A stretch of DNA of 64,000 nt from JAFASC01 sp034669505. Its GTDB lineage: Bacteria > Pseudomonadota > Alphaproteobacteria > Rhizobiales > Beijerinckiaceae. The position numbers and the translations under genes were made by a program. Below, piece after piece: positions 25,103-35,800 of this stretch. Location of the stretch: contig JAXDNJ010000005.1 in NCBI GenBank assembly GCA_034669505.1, positions 121,413 to 185,412 of the forward strand, in the 5' to 3' direction. How positions within the stretch are numbered: position 1 is the first letter of the stretch; every line of letters starts with the position of its first letter. Under the pieces are notes generated by a model, which saw only the letters and a list, made by a program, of their open reading frames with translations, was not told the DNA's origin and did not search any database.

Positions 25103-25888
25103 TCACCGCCCGACGAAAACCGGTGCGCGCTTCTCGACGAAGGCTTTCGCCGCCTCCCGGTGGTCTTCGGTGCGGCCGGTTCTGATCTGACCGACGGCTT
25201 CTGCATCGAGCGATGCGCTCAACGTGCCCGATTCCGCGAGATTGAGGTTCTGCTTCATGAGCCCAAGCGCAATCCGCGGACCTTTGGCGAGTCCGCGTGC
25301 GAAGGCCATTGTTTCTTTCGCAAGCTCCGCGTCCGGAAAAACACGATTGACAATGCCGAGCGACAGCGCGTCGCGCGCGGAGACCGGATCGGCGGTGAAA
25401 TAAAGCTCGCGCGCTTTGGCGCTGCCGATGAGCTTTGTCAGAAAATACGTCCCGCCGAAATCCCCGGAAAATCCAACCTTTACAAACGCTGTGACGAAAC
25501 GCGCCGATTCGCCGGCGAAACGCAGATCGCAGGCGAGCGCGATTGAAAGGCCGGCGCCTGCGGCCGCACCGTTGACCATTGCGATCGTCGGTTTCGGGAT
25601 ATCATGCAGCAGGCGTGAAACTTCCATCCGTTGGCGCAAGTTTGCGCTCGCTTCGGCTTCGCTCGGCGGCTTCTCGTCAGCGGCCATGCGCTTGACATCG
25701 CCGCCGGCGCAGAAGGCGCGGCCGGCGCCGGTGAGCACGATAACAGCGACCGAAGGATCGCCGGCGAGCCGCGGCAATCCGTCGAGCATGCCGTCCATGA
25801 TCGGTTTGGAAAGCGCATTCATCCGGTCGGGACGGTTGAATGTCAGCGTCGCGACACCGTCTTCGATATTCTCGATCAGTTCCGACAT
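25103..25888 (-). CDS. enoyl-CoA hydratase/isomerase family protein
   Basis: The 261-residue crotonase-fold protein has the CoA-binding and oxyanion-hole blocks GAGRAFCAGGDVKRMA and MVNGAAAGAGLSIALACDLR. The glutamates used by classical hydratases are not obvious (GGTYFLTKLIGSAKA region), so isomerase or another crotonase activity is possible. It is divergent from the Rieske oxygenase gene with about 105 bp between, suggesting joint use in a catabolic route. Confidence 0.85.
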   Translation of the reverse strand: MSELIENIEDGVATLTFNRPDRMNALSKPIMDGMLDGLPRLAGDPSVAVIVLTGAGRAFCAGGDVKRMAADEKPPSEAEASANLRQRMEVSRLLHDIPKPTIAMVNGAAAGAGLSIALACDLRFAGESARFVTAFVKVGFSGDFGGTYFLTKLIGSAKARELYFTADPVSARDALSLGIVNRVFPDAELAKETMAFARGLAKGPRIALGLMKQNLNLAESGTLSASLDAEAVGQIRTGRTEDHREAAKAFVEKRAPVFVGR

Positions 25889-25993
25889 CGTGTTTCCTCC
25901 TTGCGCCCGGGCCGCTGGCCTTTTTCGGTTTATTTGATAGCGTCAATCGAGACCTTAGCCAAACAACCAAGGCAAGCGGAGGAGCGTTAAGTC

Positions 25994-27184
25994 ATGAACG
26001 TCATGACGCCCCCTCACGATCAGGGAACGGCTTATGAAATGCCGCCGTCGACCTATAAGGCAGCGCTGACCGAGGTCCGGCGCGGCACGCCCATGGGCGA
26101 ATTGCTGCGCCGCTATTGGCATCCGGTCGGGTTGTGGGCCGATGCGTCGGCGACGCCGCGTGAGGTGAAGGCGCTCGGTGAACATCTGACCCTCTTCCGC
26201 GATGGCGCAGGCAAAGCCGGCCTGCTTCATTCACGCTGCGCACATCGCGGCACGACGCTTTATTACGGCAAGGTTGAGGAGCGAGGCATCCGCTGCTGCT
26301 ATCACGGCTGGCTGTTCGATGCAGAGGGCCATTGCCTCGAACAACCTTGCGAGCCGGAGGGTGGGCTGTTCCGCGATAAGGTGCGCCAGCCCTGGTATCC
26401 GGTCGAGGAACGGTATGGGTTGATCTTCGCCTATATGGGCCCGCCGGCGAAAAAGCCGGTTCTGCCGCGCTACGAGTGCCTTGAAAACATGGACGAGGGC
26501 GAGTTTGTCGAGGCCGATGACACCTCGCTCGGCGGCGGAGGGCCGACGATCATCCCGTGCAATTGGCTGCAGCATTACGAGAATGTCGTCGATCCATTTC
26601 ACGTGCCGATTTTGCACGCGGCCTTTAGCGGGGCGCAATTCACGCAGGCAATGGCGGCAATGCCGCAGGTGACGTTCGAGATGTCACCGCGCGGCGTGCT
26701 CGTACGCTCGGTGCGCAAGCAGGATGATGGGCGGGTTTTCTACCGCGTGTCCGAGGCGGCGTTGCCGACCTTGCGTGTCGTGCCAAACCCGCGCGTTGCG
26801 CAATTCGCGCGAGTTGAATCGATCGGCTGGGTGCTGCCGCTCGATGATACGAGCTTCCGCATTTACGTGGCCGGACGCGTGAAGCAGGCCGGCGATATCG
26901 GCCGCATGCGCTCGAAATTCAACGGCAAATTCTGGTGGGAGATGACGCAGAAAGAGCATCAAAACCATCCCGGCGATTACGAAGCGCAGGTCGGACAGGG
27001 GCCGATCACGCTGCATTCGGAAGAGCATTTCGGCCAGAGCGACCGGGGCGTGCTGATGGTCCGTCGCATGCTGCAGCAGCAGCTCGATGCGCTCGAAAAA
27101 GGCGAGGATCCGATTGGCGTCAGTTTCGATCCGAACGCGCCGCCGGTGGAATTCGAAGCCGGCAATTACATTCGCGAGAGTTGA
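25994..27184 (+). CDS. Rieske non-heme iron oxygenase, alpha subunit
   Basis: The 396-residue protein has the Rieske 2Fe-2S ligands C82-x-H84 and C101-xx-H104 (CAHRG, CCYHGW) and the mononuclear iron site D200, H203 and H208 in NVVDPFHVPILH. It resembles one-component-type alpha subunits (phthalate or phenoxybenzoate dioxygenase-like) that hydroxylate or demethylate aromatic substrates. No ferredoxin or reductase gene is adjacent, so the electron donor must come from elsewhere. A GGAGG site precedes the start, and an MFS transporter gene follows after 4 bp. Confidence 0.9.
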   Translation: MNVMTPPHDQGTAYEMPPSTYKAALTEVRRGTPMGELLRRYWHPVGLWADASATPREVKALGEHLTLFRDGAGKAGLLHSRCAHRGTTLYYGKVEERGIRCCYHGWLFDAEGHCLEQPCEPEGGLFRDKVRQPWYPVEERYGLIFAYMGPPAKKPVLPRYECLENMDEGEFVEADDTSLGGGGPTIIPCNWLQHYENVVDPFHVPILHAAFSGAQFTQAMAAMPQVTFEMSPRGVLVRSVRKQDDGRVFYRVSEAALPTLRVVPNPRVAQFARVESIGWVLPLDDTSFRIYVAGRVKQAGDIGRMRSKFNGKFWWEMTQKEHQNHPGDYEAQVGQGPITLHSEEHFGQSDRGVLMVRRMLQQQLDALEKGEDPIGVSFDPNAPPVEFEAGNYIRES

Positions 27185-27188
27185 CGCG

Positions 27189-28490
27189 ATGGTCACGATC
27201 GAGAAGCCGGTGATATCCGACGCCGAGGCGAGCGCATCCCCAGCCAGCCGCTATTACGTCCTCGTCCTGCTCACGCTCATCTACGGCCTGAATTTTCTCG
27301 ACCGCACGATCTTCAACGTATTGATCGAGCCGATCAAACGCGAGTTCCAGCTCTCCGATACGGCCATGGGTCTACTTGCCGGCTTCGGTTTCGTGCTTTT
27401 CTACTCGCTGCTCGGCATGCCGGTCGCGCGCTTCGCCGATCGCGCGAATAGGCGAAACATCGTTGCGGTCGCATTCGCATTCTGGAGCGCGATGACGGCC
27501 CTTTGCGGCATGGCGCAGAGTATCACAGTACTCACGCTGGCGCGCATCGGTGTCGGTATCGGCGAATCGGCCGGGACACCGGCATCGCAGTCAATCGTCG
27601 CCGACCACTTCAACAAGGACGAGCGGCCACGCGCGCTCGGCATTTTCGCCATCGGCACCTATCTTGGCGTATTCCTCGGTTATTTCGTCGGCGGCTGGGT
27701 CAATCAATATTACGGCTGGCGCGCCGCGTTCCTTGTTGCCGGCCTGCCGGGAATTCTCCTCGCAATTCTGTTCCGCCTGACGGTGCAGGAGCCGCGCCGC
27801 GGTGCTGCCGACGGCGTTATTTCTCGCCCATCCGAAGCGCTCGGTCCGACGTTTTCTTTCCTCTTCTCGCAAAAGACTTTCGTCATCGTCCTGATCGGCT
27901 TCTGCCTCACGTCCTATCTCAACTACGCGACCGCCGCCTGGATCCCGCCGTTCCTCGCGCGCGTGCATCACCTGACGAGCGCACAGGTCGGGACTTATGC
28001 CGGCACATTCAAAGGGCTGTTCGGCATCGCCGGCACGCTGCTCGGCGGCTTCGTCGTGGCGCGGATCAGCAGTAACGACGACCGCTGGAAGCTCTGGGCG
28101 CCGGCGATCATGTCCGGCCTTGCCGGCCCGGTCTTCGCGTTCTGCATGCTGACGCCGAGCTTCGGCACGATGATCGCGATGCTCGGACTGACGTCGCTGT
28201 TGGTCGGCTTTCATCTCGGGCCGATTTTCGCGATCGCACAGACGGTGGCGAAGCCCAGCATGCGAGCGCTCGCGGCGGCGACCGTGCTGCTCACCGCGAC
28301 GTGTTTCGGTCAGGGCGTCGGGCCGCTGGTCGTCGGCGCGCTCAATGATTCGTGGAAAAGCCAGTACGGCGTCGATGCGGTTCGCTACTCGATGCTCTCG
28401 TGCAGCATCGCGACTATGCTCGGTGCGCTCTTATTCATTTGGGCGGCACGCTCGATTCGTGCCGACATCGCGCGCGCGAAGGCGGCGTAG
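27189..28490 (+). CDS. MFS transporter
   Basis: The 433-residue integral membrane protein has about 12 hydrophobic segments and the MFS loop 2-3 motif GMPVARFADRANRR. The ATG at 27189 is chosen; the frame opens earlier only as a shadow of the oxygenase gene. The arrangement with the Rieske oxygenase suggests uptake of its substrate, or efflux of a product, across the cytoplasmic membrane. Similar transporters (Spinster/aromatic acid types) accept organic anions. Confidence 0.85.
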   Translation: MVTIEKPVISDAEASASPASRYYVLVLLTLIYGLNFLDRTIFNVLIEPIKREFQLSDTAMGLLAGFGFVLFYSLLGMPVARFADRANRRNIVAVAFAFWSAMTALCGMAQSITVLTLARIGVGIGESAGTPASQSIVADHFNKDERPRALGIFAIGTYLGVFLGYFVGGWVNQYYGWRAAFLVAGLPGILLAILFRLTVQEPRRGAADGVISRPSEALGPTFSFLFSQKTFVIVLIGFCLTSYLNYATAAWIPPFLARVHHLTSAQVGTYAGTFKGLFGIAGTLLGGFVVARISSNDDRWKLWAPAIMSGLAGPVFAFCMLTPSFGTMIAMLGLTSLLVGFHLGPIFAIAQTVAKPSMRALAAATVLLTATCFGQGVGPLVVGALNDSWKSQYGVDAVRYSMLSCSIATMLGALLFIWAARSIRADIARAKAA

Positions 28491-28556
28491 CACCCAACAA
28501 AAGAGCACCTGGTCGCCCGAGCGCCCCCGCAAAAAAAATCCGACCCGCGAAACTGG

Positions 28557-28823
28557 TTAGTGCAGGCTCACCGGCTGCAGCTCGTTCTGCCAGGCATTGG
28601 CAATTGCGGTCTCTCGCGATTCGGTTAGCAGGATCGGCGTGCCGTCCGCACCAAGCAGGGCGAAGAGCGCCAAGCCGGGCTGGATCGCCTCAGCCTGCGG
28701 GAACAAGCGGTTGAATTCTTCGGAGCGGATCGGCCGGACATAGGCGATCGCGCCCTGGCCGAGATGGGCGAACTGTTCCGGGGTAAATGGCTCGGGCTTT
28801 TCGGTCTTCACTATCTCGATCAT
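28557..28823 (-). CDS. DUF1150 family protein
   Basis: The 88-residue protein (TPEQFAHLGQGAIAYVRPIRSEE, FALLGADGTPILLTESRETA) is a typical DUF1150 member. This small family is found next to hsp20 genes in Rhizobiales. It lies 52 bp downstream of hsp20 on the same strand, behind a GGAGAAG-like ribosome site. The function is unknown; the pairing suggests a part in the heat-shock response. Confidence 0.9.
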   Translation of the reverse strand: MIEIVKTEKPEPFTPEQFAHLGQGAIAYVRPIRSEEFNRLFPQAEAIQPGLALFALLGADGTPILLTESRETAIANAWQNELQPVSLH

Positions 28824-28875
28824 CTTCTTCTCCTCGCGGTCCCATTTGGGCCCCGCTGCTGGCCGGTGCGTACCT

Positions 28876-29304
28876 TCAGTCCCGCACCTTGACTTCTACT
28901 CGTTTCACCACGCTCTTGGGCTCCGGGCGTATCAGATCGATAGCGAGAAGCCCGTTTTCAAGGCTGGCGCCCCCGACCTGCATGCCCTCTGCCAAGAGGA
29001 ACACCCGCTGGAACTGCCGCGCGGCGATGCCGCGATGCAAGAAGTGTCGCTCCTGCGGGTGGTCCTGTCGACCGCGGATGACGAGCTGACCCTCTTCGAT
29101 AAGGATTTCGAGCTCGTCCTGTGTGAATCCCGCTACAGCCAGCGTGATCCGTAGGCGCTCGGGCGAGATCTCCGTCCGGACCATCCGCTCGATGTTGTAG
29201 GGCGGATAGCCGTCGCCCGCCGTGCGGATCGCACCCTCCAACGCCCGCTCCATTTCATCGAAGCCGAGCAGGAAAGGCGAGTTCAACGACGGCACGCGCG
29301 ACAT
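28876..29304 (-). CDS. small heat-shock protein of the Hsp20/IbpA family
   Basis: The 142-residue protein has an alpha-crystallin domain (about 37-130) with the conserved ITLAVAGFTQDELEI, LVIRGRQ and GVxL-equivalent ENGLLAIDLIRPEP motifs. It is an ATP-independent holdase for unfolding proteins in the cytoplasm. The 93 bp upstream show no RpoH promoter or ROSE thermometer that I could identify. The DUF1150 gene follows. Confidence 0.92.
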   Translation of the reverse strand: MSRVPSLNSPFLLGFDEMERALEGAIRTAGDGYPPYNIERMVRTEISPERLRITLAVAGFTQDELEILIEEGQLVIRGRQDHPQERHFLHRGIAARQFQRVFLLAEGMQVGGASLENGLLAIDLIRPEPKSVVKRVEVKVRD

Positions 29305-29397
29305 GGACGAAGCCCAACGGCACTTCGAGAGGCACGGCTCACGGCCTCGAAAGCACCACGAGCGTGCACTGCAGATATGTGTTTTTTCTAAAGGGCT

Positions 29398-32300
29398 TCA
29401 AGGAGCAGGCGCACCCGCAAGCAACGCCTCGTTGAGCATGGCGGGCGGGAGCTCGACGACCTGCGGCCCTTCCGTCCAGATGAGGAAAGCGCGGACCGGC
29501 CGGTCCGGGTAGAGCGCGGCGAGCGCAGCCCGGTAGAGCGCGGCCTGGGTGACGTGAGTGCGCGGGGTGGCTTCGAGCGCAGACGGCGACGCGCCGGTCT
29601 TGAAATCGCAGAAGCGAACTTCGTCAGGATTGATCAGGAGGCGGTCAATGCGGCCTGAGACCTCAATGGATTCGGCCGGCAGCGGAACTGTTGCCGCAAT
29701 TTCCACCTCGGCCAGCGAGCCGGACGCAAACAGCGCTGCGCATGCGGGATGATCGAGAACCGCGCAGGCTTGGCCAACCAATGCGCCACGCCCCTCAGGC
29801 TCCATATTCAGCGCCTGCGCGCCTAGGAAGCGCTCGCCGGCAGCGGCACGGGCCTGCGGATGCACCTCCGGCAGATGTTGCAGGAGCGCGTGAAGCAGCC
29901 GCCCCTTCTCCAATGCAGCCTCTGAGTGCGCCTGGCGGAGTGACGGATCGAGCGCATGGGATGGCCGGATCCGGCCGGCTCCCCCCGGCTCCGGCAAAAT
30001 CACGGCGCGCAGCCACGCCGGGATGTCGTTGCTTGCCGCGCCCTCCCGAACGGCCGTGGCAGCTCCGGTATTGGTCCGCGTCCGCCCACGTCTGAGGATC
30101 GTCGTTTCCGGGGAAACGGGGTCGGGCACTTCTTCCGCGCCCGGCTCGAGCGAGCGGCGCACCATCTTGTACCAGCAATCATCAGGCGGCTGCCGGATGC
30201 CTTGGTAGCCGGCGATGATCAGCCGCTCCTCGGCGCGCGTCATCGCGACATAGAGCAGGCGCCGATATTCGGCCTCCTGCATCTCCTTCTCCTGCAAGCG
30301 CGCCGCCGCGACCGGCGCGGGGTCGCCGGCCTTCTTCGGCGACCAGACGATCAGCGGCTGCCGCGGATTGCCGATCGGGAAGAGGCACGGCGCGCTCTGC
30401 GGTCCCGGCAGCGAGCAGGTGTCGGGCAGGAAGATGATCTTCGCCTCCAGCCCCTTCGCCGCATGCACGGTCATGACCCGCACATTGTCTTGCGCCGCAT
30501 CCATGTCGCGCTTGATTTCGAGTTCCAGCGCCGCGAAGCGCGACAGGAAGGTCGCGAGCGCCGGCGCTTCCTCGCGTTCATGCGTCAGCGTCAGGCGCAA
30601 AAACTCGTCGATGACGTCGTTGGCCTCGGGCCCGAGCCGCGCCAGAAACTTTTCCCGCCCACCTTCCGGCCCGAGGATTTGCGAGAAGAAGTCGAACGGG
30701 GTCCAGGCCGGCGCGCGTTCGCGCCAAACGTTGATCCGCCGCAGCGCTTCGGCGTGCCAAAGCTGGGCGGATTGAGCGAGAGCGTCGTACAGCGATCCCT
30801 TGCGCTGCGGCGCAAGTGCCAGGAGATCGTTGTCATCGAGCCCGATCAGCGGCGACTTGAGCACCGTCGCCAGCGTCAGATCGTCGTCCGGCAGCAGCGC
30901 CGCCTGGGCGGCCGCAATCAGGTCCATGACCGCGATGTGCTCGCCGAGCTTCAGCCGGTCGGCGCCGGCGGTTGGAATGTCGCGCTCTTTCAGCGCCCGG
31001 ATCATCGCTTCGAAAAACGCGTCGCGCTTGCGTACAAGAATCAGAAAATCGGTGGGGCGAATCGGCCGCGACGAGCCCGGATGTTCGCCCTCGACGCATT
31101 CGCCCGACTGCGCATCGAGCATGGCTGCAATACGCGCGGCAATGCGTCGCGCAAGTTTGACCGGCGGATCGGCATCATCGAGGCGGTCGAGCGGCAAGCG
31201 CCAATTGCGCGGCTCCTCGCTTTCGCTTTTGGTTTCGAAGTCCCAGAGCTCGACAAGGCCGGGCAGATTGGATTTCCACGCTTCGTGCGGCGGCGGTTGC
31301 TCGTTCGGGTCGGCAAGCAGGCCGCGATGATGCGCCTCTGCGGCGAAAACGTCGTCGACCGCGCGGAGAACGTCAGGACTCGAACGGAAAGAGATATGTA
31401 ATTTTACCTCTTCGAATCTTTCACCGCCTGAGGTGACGCGCCGCTCGAATTCGCGGTGCATATCGAAGAACTTTTTCGGTGCGGCGCCCTGAAACGAGAA
31501 GATCGATTGCTTGTCGTCGCCGACGGCGAAGAAGGTGCGGCGGCCCCGACGCTGACCGGCGCCTGCGAAGAAATCCTCGGTCAGTTGCGCAAGGATCTCC
31601 CATTGCGCCTCGCTCGTATCCTGCGCCTCGTCAACAAGCACGTGGTCGAGGCCGGCATCGAGCTTAAACAGAATCCAGCGCTGGTCCGAGCGTTTGAGCA
31701 GTTGCACCGTGCGCTCGATCAGATCTTCGAAATCGAGCAGGCCGCGGTCGCGCTTCATCCTTGTATAGCGTTGCAGGATCGCATCGCCGATTTTGAGGAG
31801 TGCGAGGCTGCGCTCGCAAACCGCCGCGGCTTTGCGCTTTTCCACGAGGCCGATCAGTCTTGCTTGCTCAGTCGAAAGCTGCTCCGCGATTGCCGCACAT
31901 CCTTTCACGATCTTCTGTGTCACAAGATCGGATGAGGTGCGCAGCGCGCCGTCCGTGTTGTAGAAAACACGCAAATAAGGCGGAAGCGCTAAGCTCAAAT
32001 CGCCTGTCGCATAGGCGTTTGCCGCCGCTTCTAGCTCGGCTGCTCTTTTCTTGTCATTCGTGCTCCCGCAAGCACACAGCGCTTCAGCCATAGGGCGCCA
32101 CTCCAATGGATGGATGCCGTCTTCAACCATCTCGCGGATGATTTCCGCTTCGCTTTCATCGTGCGACAGTGATAGCGCCTGCCGCAGCTCATTTTCCAAG
32201 CCGCTCTCATCCACGGGCAACCAAGGCGCCAGTTGCGCACGCCGATTGAGCAGCTCGCGTAACAATGCCTGGAAGCCGCGCGCGTATGTCTCCGATGCAA

Positions 32301-32859
32301 CGCGTCGTACGGCGGCGCCAAGTCCATCGGGATCGCGCGCGGCGTCCGCAAGCGCGTGCTGGCGCGCGACGCTCAGTAATTCAGCCTGCTCGACGTCCTC
32401 GACGACGCGGAAACCGGCGGCGACATTGGCTTCGAATGGAAACAAATGCAGCAACCGCTCGCAGAAGGCATGGATCGTCTGCACTTTAAGGCCGCCCGGC
32501 GTCTCGACGGTGCGCGCGAAGAGCCGGCGCGCGAAACGCAATTTGTTTTCGTCGACACCGTCTTGGCCGATATCTCTAATCGCGGCGCGCAGCTCCGCAG
32601 CGTCCATCGTCGCCCATTGGGCGAGCATATCAAAGACACGGGCAGCCATGTTGGCGGCCGCCGCCTTTGTATAGGTGAGACACAGAATGCGGCTCGGCGC
32701 GACGCCGTCGAGCAGCAGCCGCACGACGCGCTGTGCGAGCACATGCGTCTTGCCGGAGCCGGCATTCGCTGCGACCCAAACCGAAATGTTCGGGTCCGAC
32801 GCCTGCCGTTGGCGCTGGCGCGTCAGTTCCGGAACCGGGCGTTTGGCGGCGGTGAGCAT
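29398..32859 (-). CDS. addA: double-strand break repair helicase-nuclease AddA
   Basis: AddA is the UvrD-like helicase and nuclease subunit of AddAB, which processes double-strand ends for RecA loading. The 1153-residue protein has Walker A ANAGSGKTHVL (about 31-41), helicase motifs such as LVDEAQDTSEAQW and AVGDDKQSIFSFQGA, and the C-terminal nuclease motif with VRFCDFKTGA. The ATG at 32859 is chosen over a longer frame because it overlaps the addB stop (TGATG). The order addB-addA is standard for alphaproteobacteria. Confidence 0.95.
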   Translation of the reverse strand: MLTAAKRPVPELTRQRQRQASDPNISVWVAANAGSGKTHVLAQRVVRLLLDGVAPSRILCLTYTKAAAANMAARVFDMLAQWATMDAAELRAAIRDIGQDGVDENKLRFARRLFARTVETPGGLKVQTIHAFCERLLHLFPFEANVAAGFRVVEDVEQAELLSVARQHALADAARDPDGLGAAVRRVASETYARGFQALLRELLNRRAQLAPWLPVDESGLENELRQALSLSHDESEAEIIREMVEDGIHPLEWRPMAEALCACGSTNDKKRAAELEAAANAYATGDLSLALPPYLRVFYNTDGALRTSSDLVTQKIVKGCAAIAEQLSTEQARLIGLVEKRKAAAVCERSLALLKIGDAILQRYTRMKRDRGLLDFEDLIERTVQLLKRSDQRWILFKLDAGLDHVLVDEAQDTSEAQWEILAQLTEDFFAGAGQRRGRRTFFAVGDDKQSIFSFQGAAPKKFFDMHREFERRVTSGGERFEEVKLHISFRSSPDVLRAVDDVFAAEAHHRGLLADPNEQPPPHEAWKSNLPGLVELWDFETKSESEEPRNWRLPLDRLDDADPPVKLARRIAARIAAMLDAQSGECVEGEHPGSSRPIRPTDFLILVRKRDAFFEAMIRALKERDIPTAGADRLKLGEHIAVMDLIAAAQAALLPDDDLTLATVLKSPLIGLDDNDLLALAPQRKGSLYDALAQSAQLWHAEALRRINVWRERAPAWTPFDFFSQILGPEGGREKFLARLGPEANDVIDEFLRLTLTHEREEAPALATFLSRFAALELEIKRDMDAAQDNVRVMTVHAAKGLEAKIIFLPDTCSLPGPQSAPCLFPIGNPRQPLIVWSPKKAGDPAPVAAARLQEKEMQEAEYRRLLYVAMTRAEERLIIAGYQGIRQPPDDCWYKMVRRSLEPGAEEVPDPVSPETTILRRGRTRTNTGAATAVREGAASNDIPAWLRAVILPEPGGAGRIRPSHALDPSLRQAHSEAALEKGRLLHALLQHLPEVHPQARAAAGERFLGAQALNMEPEGRGALVGQACAVLDHPACAALFASGSLAEVEIAATVPLPAESIEVSGRIDRLLINPDEVRFCDFKTGASPSALEATPRTHVTQAALYRAALAALYPDRPVRAFLIWTEGPQVVELPPAMLNEALLAGAPAP

Positions 32860-35800
32860 CAAACGATCTCGTCGGTTGTGCCGCCGGTCGCCGACCATTC
32901 CTTGACGCGAGCAAGATGGTCGTAGTCGCTGTATTTTGACGCGTATTTCGGGAACGGCCGCGGGATATAGGGCGTCTCTTGCGACCGGAATTGATTGAGC
33001 AATCCGACCAGTTCGCTGCGGTGGCGCGCCACCACGTCAACGAACTCTTCTTTCTTTTTGCCTCTTGACCAGTCGAGTTGGATCCTCTTCCCGCCGTCGC
33101 CGCCCCCAAGTTTGAGGTACAAAGCCTCGTTCACCTCGCGCGCGCCGATCTCCGCGAATGCACCTTCCGCCACCATCGCCGCTTCTAACGTCAGCTGCGG
33201 GGCGAAGCCGACGCGCACTTCCTCGAGGCCCGGCGGCGTGCCGGTCTTGTAGTCGACGACGCGCAATGAACCACCCTGCGCAATCTCGATTCGGTCGGCA
33301 ACTGCGCTCAGCGTGAATGCTGAACCATCGACGAGCGGAATTTTAAGCTCGCCGCGCTGCTCGACAAGGATCGATTGCAGCAGCGGCCGGCGCTCGGATT
33401 CATATCCGAGGTAGAAGCCGACGGCCTTTTCTATGCGCGGCCAGTCGAAAGCCTGGAAATCCGCGTCATGATCGAAATCAGTTAGCTTCTCACGCAAGAG
33501 CGCAACCAACCGCTCACGCGCATTGCGCGGCAGAGCCCCGATGCGGTGCGCTTTAGCGAACTCTTCCAACGCCTTGTGCATGTGCGTGCCGCGCTCACGC
33601 GCGCCGGGCTCGAAATTCAATGGCTCCAGCGGTTTCAGCCGTAAAACGGATTCGACGTAGATGGAATAGGGATCACGGCGCAAGGTCTCGATACGCGTCA
33701 CGCTGAGTCTTGTTGGGCGCAAGGCGATCGGGGGGCGCGGCTCGGGACGCGGAATCTTGTTGATCGCCGCCGGGCAATCAATGCGGCGCGCCAAAGCAAT
33801 CAGTCGTGCGCCGCGTTCGCGGCAGGCCGCGATCTCGTCGCCCGCCAGCGCTTCGAGCCGCTGCAGAAAGCGCGACGGAATCGTCGGCGCCCCACCGCGC
33901 TTCAGCGCGCGGCTGATCACGACCTTGCGCGCGCCCATCGCCATCGTGAAATCGTGCGCGGTCTGGCCGATACGCCGTTCCGGCGGCGTTAGGCCGAGAG
34001 CCTGCCGCATTGGGCGGTTGAGAAACGCATCGGTGTTTGCCGCCGGCGGCCAGATCGTCTCGTCCAATCCGCCGAGCAGGACCAATTCGGCATTGAGCAG
34101 GCGGGCTTCGAGAAGGCCAAGGATTTGCAGGCGGGGATGTAAGCGGGCGGGGCCGCGCAGTATCCGCTCTTGGGTAATGCGGTCGAAAAACGCGCTGTAG
34201 CTTTCAAGATCGAAGCGCATTTTTGGTGCCGGCGCGGCGGCAAATTCATCGAACAAGGTTTGCAGCGCGGTCTCATCTTCGCCCGGCCCGACGCTTTCCT
34301 TGAGGCGCATCCCATCGAGAACCGCACTATGCATCGCGATCCACCACGGCAGATCGGCGCGCGTATCTTGCTTGCGCAGCGGCGCAAGAGCTTCTGCGAT
34401 TCGCCGCATCAGGTTTTCGATCGCGCTCCATTGCGCGGGCGATATCCGCTTTGCCGCGGGATGCGCATGCCGATTGCTTGCAGCGCGCTTGGCGGTCGCG
34501 AGCAGCGCCTCGACATCGGACATTTGCGGCAGGCCGGCGCGCAGCACGCCAACTTCCAATGCCGCGGCGCATTGCGTCACTTCATGGCGCCGCAACCCGA
34601 AACCGGCGAGCGGGTGATTGATCAGCGCGACGAGGGCGGCGCGATCGTCATCGCGCGCGGCGGCGAGCACGAGCCGCGCAAATGTGCCGTAGGCAGTGCG
34701 GCCGAGCGGCTCGCCGCCGGAATCATCGACATGGAGTTTCCAGCGTTTGAGTTCCGCGCCGACGCGGCGGGCAAGATCGCGGTCCGGCGTGATCAGCGCG
34801 CACGTGGCGTCAGGCACCTCCAGCGCTTCGCGCATGCAGATCGCCAGCGCCAGCGCCTCCTCGCCTTCATGCGCGGCTTCGACGAGTGTGACGCCGTCGA
34901 GCGCGGGCGCGAAGGAAGCCGAGAACGTCGACTGAAACTCGCGCCAGTGATCGGTCGTGTCGGCGGGACGCAATGCTTCGGCAACGAGCCGCGTGCGCGC
35001 GGTAAGCGGGCGTTCGGGCGTGCCGAGTTCTTCGACATCGCGGCGCGCAATTCCCAGCACCGGCATCAGCCGCTTCAGTGCTGCCTGCGGATGGCCGAAG
35101 CCGCTCTCGGCGCGATCCGGCCGCGCGTCGGCGATCTCAGCCCAAGCCTCATCATCGAGCTCCCGGTCCAAGCCGGGCAGCATGACCGCGCCTTGCGGAT
35201 GATGTGCGATCGCGGCGAGAAGCCGCGCCGTCGCCTTGTTGGTGCCGGTCGAGCCGAGCGCGATTATCGGGCCGCTCCCGGCGCCGCTGCGCAGCCGCGC
35301 AATTTCGCGCTCGGCGAAAGCCACCTGCCGCGCGGCGCGATCGACGAAGCCGCGCTCACCAAGAATCTGCGGCCACTGCTTGATCGCGACATCGAGAAAG
35401 TCGGTGGTGATGCGCCAGAACGGATCGAACTCGCCGGCGCCCGCATCGGTGACGCTCTTCCAGGCGACGTCTTCGATGATCAGCTCATCGATCAGTCCGG
35501 CTAGGTCGCCCGCGAGGGACCACGCGTCGGCCGGCGTGGTCGCAACGATCAGCGTCTCATTATGGTCGTGGCTGCGGTTTCCGTGCTCGTCGATCGAGAC
35601 GATGGCGTGTTTGACGCCCTCGGCCCATTTCAGCACGAGATCGGCGAGAAGCAGCCGGCGCTCCACCTCACCCACGGCGCGCGGCAGGTCGGGCGCGGCG
35701 TCATCCGCGCTTTCTTCCAAATAGGGTGCCTCGCTCGCCTCCATGGCGCCGAGCGGCAGGATGCGCGGCAGGATGGCGGCCGGCCCGCCGATGGCGCGGC

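Noticed and set aside
33757..34200. Small plus-strand open frames within addB as possible genes
   Set aside because: No similarity, biased composition (Arg/Ser-rich) and full overlap with a well-supported gene.
35101..35200. CCGGTCCAAGCCGGGC in addB as a further copy of the interspersed repeat
   Set aside because: Only a short GC palindrome that encodes a normal family segment of AddB; the second hairpin and flanking motifs are missing.
29956..35504. Plus-strand open frames of 481 and 444 codons opposite addA and addB
   Set aside because: They mirror the codon bias of addBA on the other strand and show no domain or start signal.
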